NCBI GenBank assembly: GCA_916381525.1
Contig: CAKAEH010002091.1
Coordinates: forward strand, 62,001-126,000
Length of the DNA stretch: 64,000 bases
Origin: Cercopithifilaria johnstoni
Taxonomy: Eukaryota; Nematoda; Chromadorea; Rhabditida; Onchocercidae
Direction of reading: 5' to 3'
Shown here: positions 56,967 through 64,000 of the stretch, one piece after another
How the letters are laid out: each line of letters opens with the position of its first letter
Position numbering within the stretch: position 1 is the first letter of the stretch
Made by a program: the position numbers and the translations under genes
Notes under the pieces: generated by a model
Told to the model about the DNA's origin: nothing
The model's database searches: none
The model's input: the letters and a program-made list of their open reading frames with translations, nothing else

Positions 56967-57093
56967 TCAGCGGTTGCTCTCAGTTAATCGTTCAATTTCC
57001 AATCGCCAGTCCCTAAGCACTTTCTCGCGATTCACAATACGTTCCACAGCAGTTCCTACCAATGTGCTTTTGATATTACAAATATCCTTGCTC
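56967..57093 (-). CDS. Possible terminal exon, unknown gene
   Basis: Minus-strand frame starting after a cctaaag acceptor and ending at TGA; 41 codons with charged, helical composition (VERIVNREKVLRDWRLEIER). It stands out from its surroundings in GC content. No upstream exon with matching phase was identified between 57.1 and 60.3 kb. Confidence 0.3.
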
Positions 57094-60000
57094 CTTTAGG
57101 ATTTCCCATTTTGAACTGTTTAGGGAAATGGTAGGTTTTCAATTCATATTGCCACACTGTATATTCATATTGCCACACTGCTTACTGGTTTCCATTTGAG
57201 TTAGAACCCATCTGAGAAAAAACGAAAAAACATCTTTTCTTTGTTCCCCTTTTCTCTTTGCACTTTACTTTTGGCTGGTATAATTTCCATAACATTTAAA
57301 ATAGTTTTTGTCTCAACGCTTAGTCATGTTTCACTTCAAACTCTGTGATAAAAATTTAAGATATCTCAACGCCTTGAAAGAGCCTGATTTTTGAACTATT
57401 TTGCATCATTTAACAAAAATCTTTAACAAAAGTGCATCTAACGAGAATTCTCAATGCATTCCTATCATCTTTCCGGTCATTAAAAGTTCTCCTGAATCCG
57501 AGATAACATGATATTTGCCTTATCGCATTGAGCTAAACTCACCAGTCTTTTGAACGGGTGTAATAAAATAATAGATTATCATATTTAACTTTCAAATACT
57601 GATTCATTTTCTTCCAACATTAATATTTATTTCTCTTTCATTCAATCTTATTGTTTCAAATGTCATGACCTGAAATCCTCCGATTTTTATATTAATTTTT
57701 ACATTTTTTGCTTTTTTTGTAGTAGATGCATATTAAAAAAAATGTGAAAAATAAAAGTAATTTTGAAAGAGAATGTATGAAAAGCAGCGAGCTATGAAAA
57801 AATCTTTCAATTTAACAACAAAACTGTAAACATCATTAATTCTATATAAGCGAATTAAGTGGAAGTTCTGATCGCTCATTTTCCACAACACTAACCATTC
57901 TTTAATTGTTCTAATTTATCGTTTCATTCCGCAAACCAATAAGACGAACAAAAAATGAGTGAATTGAATACATCGATGTGAAGGTCAAATAAATGAGTAC
58001 TAATTAAGCTAATAGTAAATTAAAATGAAAAAAGTGAAGATATGTGTAACTTACCTAGCTTTATCGTTAATCTATAAGTATATGTGTTAATGAAAAATCA
58101 TTAGGTAAGGATGAGTTAAAGAAAGAAGAAATAACAACCAGAGGGAAGTGAATCTTTTATAAGAAACAGTGGAAAAAAGAATATAGCAAGAATGATGTTT
58201 ATAAAATGCTTGATGAGCCAAAATTAAATTAATTATCGGAAACTATTACAAGCGCCAGCTAAGATAACCGCAGGGAATTGTCAGTTAAACAGTGGACAAT
58301 TGAATTACATAATTCAGATCCATATTACATCTTATGCTTCACAAAATAGGATTCAATGCGAGACAGAATTTCACAAACATAATATACTATGCATCGAATT
58401 TTTCATTTCTGGGTGGAAATTTAGAAAAGAAAGAATGGGGACACTGTTAAAATCCAAACTAAGGAATATAGCAAAGTTTACCGAAGTTCAACATTCGACA
58501 AGCTACCAGCAGAGGGAAAAGGTATTACATTCATTTAAAAACAAATTTAATGACTCAATTTCGAAATATGGGACAACATCAGAATTATCTTCCAACTTTT
58601 TCTTGTCTCAGGATGGCATTCCGCTCACAGATTTAGCTCAACTTCACTTCGATATAATTCAAATATTTTATTCGAGTAAATATGATATTTCCGAGTTCCT
58701 TATCTGCTAATCAAAATTAAAGGTGACGATAAGAGAAGCTATCAGTTCCTTCTGATGATATTCGTATTATATTTTAGAAGGGTTGCTTTCGGCTTGAAAA
58801 TATCACAATATGTAACACGGAATAAACTGAAGAAATCTTTCTTTAAAATCATCAGCCTAATCGATTATACGGCTTAGATAAAGCTAAAGCAGTATTGCTG
58901 GTAAAAGTTTTAGACTACTCTTTTAAATATTGATGATAACAAGGGTGATAATATTGCGCACCATCGCCTCCCACTTCACAATAGGTTCTCGATTAGATAA
59001 AGGACGAAATTTGCTTTATGCAGAAGGAAATAATTCCAGAATTTAAGAAAGAAATCTTTGCAGTCACAGCAATATTAGCCGTTTAGAATGATATATCATA
59101 GCTATTAATAGTTATTAATATCAAATAATAAATGATCCTTTCAGCATTCACGCCTTTCTGCAGAAGCATGTTTGGATCCCAGACTAATTACTTCACTGAA
59201 TCACTTAGGGCATAGCGTAAAAATTGACCTTCGAATACGAACTTGAATATGCGGCACATAAAAAGAACATTGTTTTCCTGCCAAATTTTGAAACTAAGAA
59301 GTAGAAGATGGCAAAGTGATTATGATTGGTAATGTGAGCGCCTGATCTATGTGGATGCCCTGAGCTGGCAACGAAAGATTCATCGAGAAGTTCCAAAAAA
59401 CTGCCTTCACTTCGAACTCTATTTATTCTCAGAGAAATGGTAATTATAGAAAAAGTGTGATAGGTAATGATAATTATTGACTGGAAACTATTCATTTGAA
59501 AAAGATGAAAGAGCCGCCAATTGGCGGTCGAAGGGCCGGAGAAAAGCAAAAAAAGTGACACCTGCATGGATGCAATATTATTTCACACCCATTTAACAGC
59601 TCAAATTTCATTTATAATTCCTTTCATGAATTTTTTATGAGGAACAGATGAAACCTATGTAATCGATCTTTTTCGTCGTCCATATTTTCAGCTTTTAATG
59701 GCAATGACATTAATGATACAAGAATGATGATGACAGTTTAGGTGACAGTAATGTTGGCAATGGAAATAATGATAGCAAGAAAAGATGGATGGATGAGATA
59801 CCGACTATTAATTCCTGATTTAGGTCATACGGTAACAGATTCCTTTTGATTTAGATACAAAAGCAGACAGATATTAATAGTTTCCTCCCACTCCTTTTTC
59901 ATTCTGTTCTGCATTCTTTCTCAAGTTAAATTTCTTCTCTTTTACGTAACAGAAAAAGTTTGCCCTGAATTGAGCTAAATCACAATCATTGTTTACATGT

Positions 60001-60324
60001 AATGATTGCTTTCGGTGTTGAATATAATATATGATAATGTTGCATCATATATGATATAATCCTCATAATCATATCATGTAATTATATAATTAGATTTTTG
60101 CACAAATCATTATACTGTTTTCAATTCCTCATGTGATGCTTTTTCTCAAGTTTGACAGATTCCATAACAATTTTACTCTCTATATTTCTTGCTTATCAAT
60201 TCCATTTGTTTGTCATTAGATTGAAATCTCCATATTCCTAAATTTATAGGTACTAATTGTACCACCATTTCATTTCACATTATCGTAAAATATAGTGAAC
60301 CGGCAATGGAATAGTTCGGAACAA
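57094..60324. other. Spacer with two ambiguous open frames
   Basis: A plus-strand frame at 58300-58710 (136 codons, of which the part from an internal ATG at 58435 looks most coding-like, with FFLSQDGIPLTDLAQLHFD) and a minus-strand frame at 59205-59567 (120 codons, with RVRSEGSFLELLDESFVASS) are the longest here. Neither has convincing partners, and the second is also open on the plus strand. A 22-bp tandem duplication occurs near 57147-57182. Confidence 0.35.
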
Positions 60325-62136
60325 TCACTTCGGCGTCCAATTACTGTCACGGAACGTTTCAGAAATTCGGTTTATAAGAAATGTCCATAGTTTCTACATA
60401 AAATGATTTATAGTTTTTTTCCATTATTGCATGATTTAGAAAATAAAATAATTTTTTTCTTTCGTTGAAAGATGCAAAATTTAATGAAAAATCAAAAGGG
60501 AACTTACCACACTATATGAAACTCGAGCTACATCTGCCACTTCCGTTAGTATGAACTTTGCCAAAACTGAGTCTCTGCAACAAAACTCATTTCAAATTTC
60601 CACCAAGCGATCGAAACCATGAAACGTTAGAAAGAATAAAATTAACTGAATTTAAACTCTCTCATTTCCGCATTAGAAAATTCAATTGAAGAAAGTGGAA
60701 ATGGGATTACTTCCTTCATGACAATTACATTAAAATGTTTAACCATAAGACTATTAAGATCGGTAATTATTTTTGGTAATATTTGTTTACCAAGAAAAGG
60801 AGTAGGAAAACGTTACTCCAAATACTTTACTTCTATTAACTTTGTGAGGCATATACTTGGTCCAACTTCAACCAATCTAAGTAAACATGAATAAACTGAA
60901 ATAATCTTTCAAACACTGAAAAAATTTTCCTTTAAAAAATAGTTCGGCAAATAGTTTGGCCGATGCACAACTATACTCCTTTTTCTTCAATTTCCGTTTT
61001 CTTCCTGCTCTAATAAAACATTATTTTCTTTAGCATAATTTTTAAAAAGTATTTAAATTCAAAAAAAGTATCTTTGCGAAACTTTAAACTACAAACGAAG
61101 ATCATAGAACTTTCACAATAAACTTTAAAATTTGTTTTAAATATGAGAAAACTTGAGAATTTTGGCAAGCTAATATGTGAAGATAATATTGACGAAGAAT
61201 GCACGAAGAATGCTTTCGATCCTTTTTTCCACTTTTAATTTTTTTAAAATGAGAGGGTAGCAATTACCAAAAAAAGTGCTCCTTTGCTTTTTTTCAACTT
61301 ACAGATTAATATCTCTTCAGAGATTCAAATATCTCCAATATATTTCTTGTGATGATGGAATATTCCATATTGTTTGGACATTTAAATTTTAATAAAAGAA
61401 TAGTTTATATGATCAGATTGTTGGGAAAGAAAGCTGAAAGCTAGCAGGGTCTCTAATATTTCAGCAATTGGATTGCGATGATGAATATTGGCCCGATCAC
61501 GAGTTCCAATGGCAGCTCAATTTTGATAAACGGAAGAAAAAAATTAGTAGATGGAGGAAAAATTTTACTTGGATGACCCCAAAGGAATTGCAGTAAGTAA
61601 CATCTGTCGGGAAAGCCGAAATAATTTTATAAAACAATTTTTGTATCTAAATAATCGAAGTACTTGCATTTTAGAAAATTATTCTACTTTTATTCATGCC
61701 ATAAATTATTGAATAATACGGTAAATTGTTTCAAATGTTAGGATAAACATTTTTTTATTTAGCTTGCATTGTATCCAAAGGATAAAATAATATACATTGT
61801 TTTTAAGAAGTCGCAAATATTGGGCATCCTTTGATCACAGAGTGCTCTTTGTTTGAAAAAGTGCTTTAAATTGTTTCGACACTGCCAGTATTATGGACGG
61901 TGTTCAATACTATCAAATAATGACCCCACTCTATCGTGATGCTTTCTGATTATTGTCTTATAACGTCAGGAAGAATAAACTCATCCTTCACAAATAATAA
62001 ATCTTTACAGCTATGTTTGTCCGTAAAAAAACAAATTAGTCAAATCAAAAACTTTCACGACGGCGTCCTCTATAATTCTTAACTTTTTAAAAGTATCGTA
62101 TATGTTGTGCACCAATCCACTCTTGACAGTAGCCAT
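60325..62136 (-). CDS. Possible small gene of about 75-90 aa
   Basis: Minus-strand chain: first exon from ATG 62136 (directly after a tgttttag acceptor, as for spliced-leader addition), 60876-60841, 60574-60508, and 60393-60325 (TGA). The 60574-60508 exon has near-ideal sites (ttttgttgcag and gtaagt) and reads DSVLAKFILTEVADVARVSY; its phases match both neighbours. The first exon reads MATVKSGLVHNIYDTFKK; its donor is uncertain (gttaag after 62084 or gttttt after 62033, both phase 2). The last exon ends ISETFRDSNWTPK. Composition suggests a helical protein. No family recognised. Confidence 0.4.
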
Positions 62137-62656
62137 GCGTCTAAAACATAGTTTTGACTTATAAAAATTTGAATATCTTTTGCCTTTACGAAATTCGAAA
62201 CATTTGTTCAAAAAAAGGAAACATAATTTCCTATGCAGCGTTAAGTTTTATAGACATTGCTGTCAGTTGGTCAATCAGCTCTCAAAATATGTCCGTGCGG
62301 GGGTCGAAAACATCCAGCAATCACATTAAAGTGTCAAGAATTGTGAAAGCAATTATTTAAATAAAAAATAAGATATAATTAGAGTAAATAATACATCTCA
62401 AAAACAGCATCCAAAAAATCATTCTGGATTAAACTTGGAAAAGTAAAATTGCTTACAAAGCTTAGATTTTGCTAGAAATGAAGAAAGAGCTATTGGGTGG
62501 AGTGAAGTTTACACTCCGAGTTTTTTTAGTTGGCAAATTTCGATCAAATTATCAAGAAAATTGAATCAAAGCTTTTCGCTAACGGATATCTTTCATTTGG
62601 TTCTATTTCCCTTTACTTTACTTTCTCATCAATTTTTTTCGTCTTTTTGGTTTTGA
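61465..62656 (+). CDS. Possible two-exon fragment of a Trp-rich protein
   Basis: Exon 61465-61592 has a strong ctctaatatttcag acceptor and a CAgtaagt donor and reads DDEYWPDHEFQWQLNF, then a Lys/Arg-rich run and RKNFTWMTPKELQ. It joins in phase with an exon opening at 62476 (tgctag acceptor; NEERAIGWSEVYTPSFFSWQ) that stays open to TGA 62654-62656. Five or more Trp in 60 codons is unlike chance AT-rich frames. It lies antisense inside the large intron of the proposed small minus-strand gene, so both may not be real. An alternative acceptor at 62529 opens two other frames. Confidence 0.33.
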
Positions 62657-64000
62657 CATTTCTATCCCTTACAAATGTGCGTATGTTTACATTCGCATGG
62701 CTCGAAGGAAAAACTAATATTGATTTGGAAGCCAATAATCTTGAATTGTGACTATTCTGAAATTTGGAAAATATAATGCTTTACTAAATCAATATATGGA
62801 ATCAACTTTTAAAGCTTTCTTAGATTGAAAAATTGTAAATCTCATTGAATGTGCGTGTCTCTCGGTCTTTCGGTCTTTATTGTTGTAAAACAGTGTCAGG
62901 TAAAAGCAGAGATGATTTATGTGAATGTAGGGAGGGTAAGATATTGAATTGAACAGTACAAAGTTGGGAATGCCATAAATGAGACACTGAGAATAGGAAA
63001 AGCAAGAAGAGAAAATACTAAGTTTCCTAATGTATGAGTAAATTACAAACAGTGGAAGGAAGGTGGCAGAAGAAAGTGAAAGAAATGGAACGATACTCTT
63101 CAATAAGCCTGAAAAATAAACTTATTAACAAAAAAATAGTTTTGACTCAACTGTTCCTGTTTAATTGCTAATAAAATGGCAAATCACTGACCAACCAATT
63201 CATTATTACTTCAAAGTGTCAGTTCTATGCTATATTTCACCATAAAGGCTATATTTAAAGAAAACTGAATAATTTCAATAGATTCATATAATTTTCCTTC
63301 TTCTTATCACTACAACACCTTTGTTACAATTCACAGCATGAAAAGGAGAAAAATTCTTCGAATATCGTAGAGTGTAGTGAAGTTGGCCACTTTAAACCAT
63401 GGAAAAGATCGTTGATTAAGCAATGAGGAGAATATAATTTATAGGAGGACGCTTTCTGCATAAATTGTGCTATTTTTGTGAATGTTTAACAAAACTTTGG
63501 CAATGAAGTTTGACTGTATATTTTACTGAAATATAGGAAAATTCACGACTCAACTGATCTGTGTGCTTTTGAATATCTTTTTGGATAAGGAATATTCCAA
63601 ACTAAGTGCGAAATACAGCTAAACATCTCTCAAAGAGAGTGTTGGATTTTCTTTATCAAAGTTGAGGACAAAAGTGTAAAACTTTGGAACGGTCCTAGAT
63701 TCTTACAATAATTTCTGTATCCTCCCTTCTCTCTAGCTGAAATAACGACTTCCATATACAATTATCACTAATTTCCATTTGTTGTTTCAAAATTTGTAGT
63801 GAAAAGATAAATCCATACTCATTTTATTTATTATAAAGATGCAAAATATGGAATAAACATTTGCATAAATAATATTAAACCCCATGAACACAAGGAGTAC
63901 AACAGAGTGAAAAATCAATCATCTAATGAAATTAAATTGGTACCAAACAAAACATTTTATGCGCAATCGCTAAAGTGCTGATTTGCTGTCTCCAAGAAAA
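62657..64000. other. AT-rich right end
   Basis: Apart from an open frame at 62789-63103 (-), rich in Ser/Tyr/Phe and without splice context, nothing could be supported. Confidence 0.45.

Overview
The window looks like nuclear DNA of a parasitic nematode, most likely a filarial worm. It is about 70% A+T, has short exons with gt...ag introns (many acceptors are runs of T followed by cag), lacks bacterial gene structure, and carries an innexin and a FAM20-type secretory kinase in typical nematode form. The genus is inferred, not proven. All gene models below were built by hand from splice signals and reading-frame phase.

Layout. 0.17-3.87 kb (+): a coiled-coil protein with an acidic/basic, GR-rich tail. 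5.5-9.4 kb (-): a small PPP1R14/CPI-17-type protein phosphatase 1 inhibitor, convergent with the first gene; its 2.9 kb first intron is full of minisatellites. 9.4-15.5 kb: mostly AT-rich spacer with one possible minus-strand exon. 15.5-17.9 kb (+): a Tyr/Gly/Gln/Pro low-complexity protein built on a 21-bp coding repeat, with a duplicated module carrying two TGAGTCA sites just upstream. 18-28 kb: mostly spacer with a possible small three-exon gene at 25.3-26.6 kb. 28.2-32.8 kb (+): a complete 13-exon FAM20 kinase gene (515 aa) ending in a poly-Asn tail. 37.0-40.1 kb (-): a complete 9-exon innexin (388 aa). 40.6-46.5 kb (-): an unrecognised single-pass membrane protein with a poly-proline tract, lying head-to-tail 454 bp upstream of the innexin start codon. 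46.5-64 kb: sparse; several multi-exon candidates are proposed on phase-compatible splice sites, all of low to moderate confidence.

The three conserved genes act in unrelated processes: secreted-protein phosphorylation (FAM20), gap junctions (innexin) and myosin phosphatase control (PPP1R14). There is no sign of a dedicated cluster. In sequence this AT-rich, roughly 70 chance ORFs of at least 60 codons are expected, so open frames alone were not accepted as genes.
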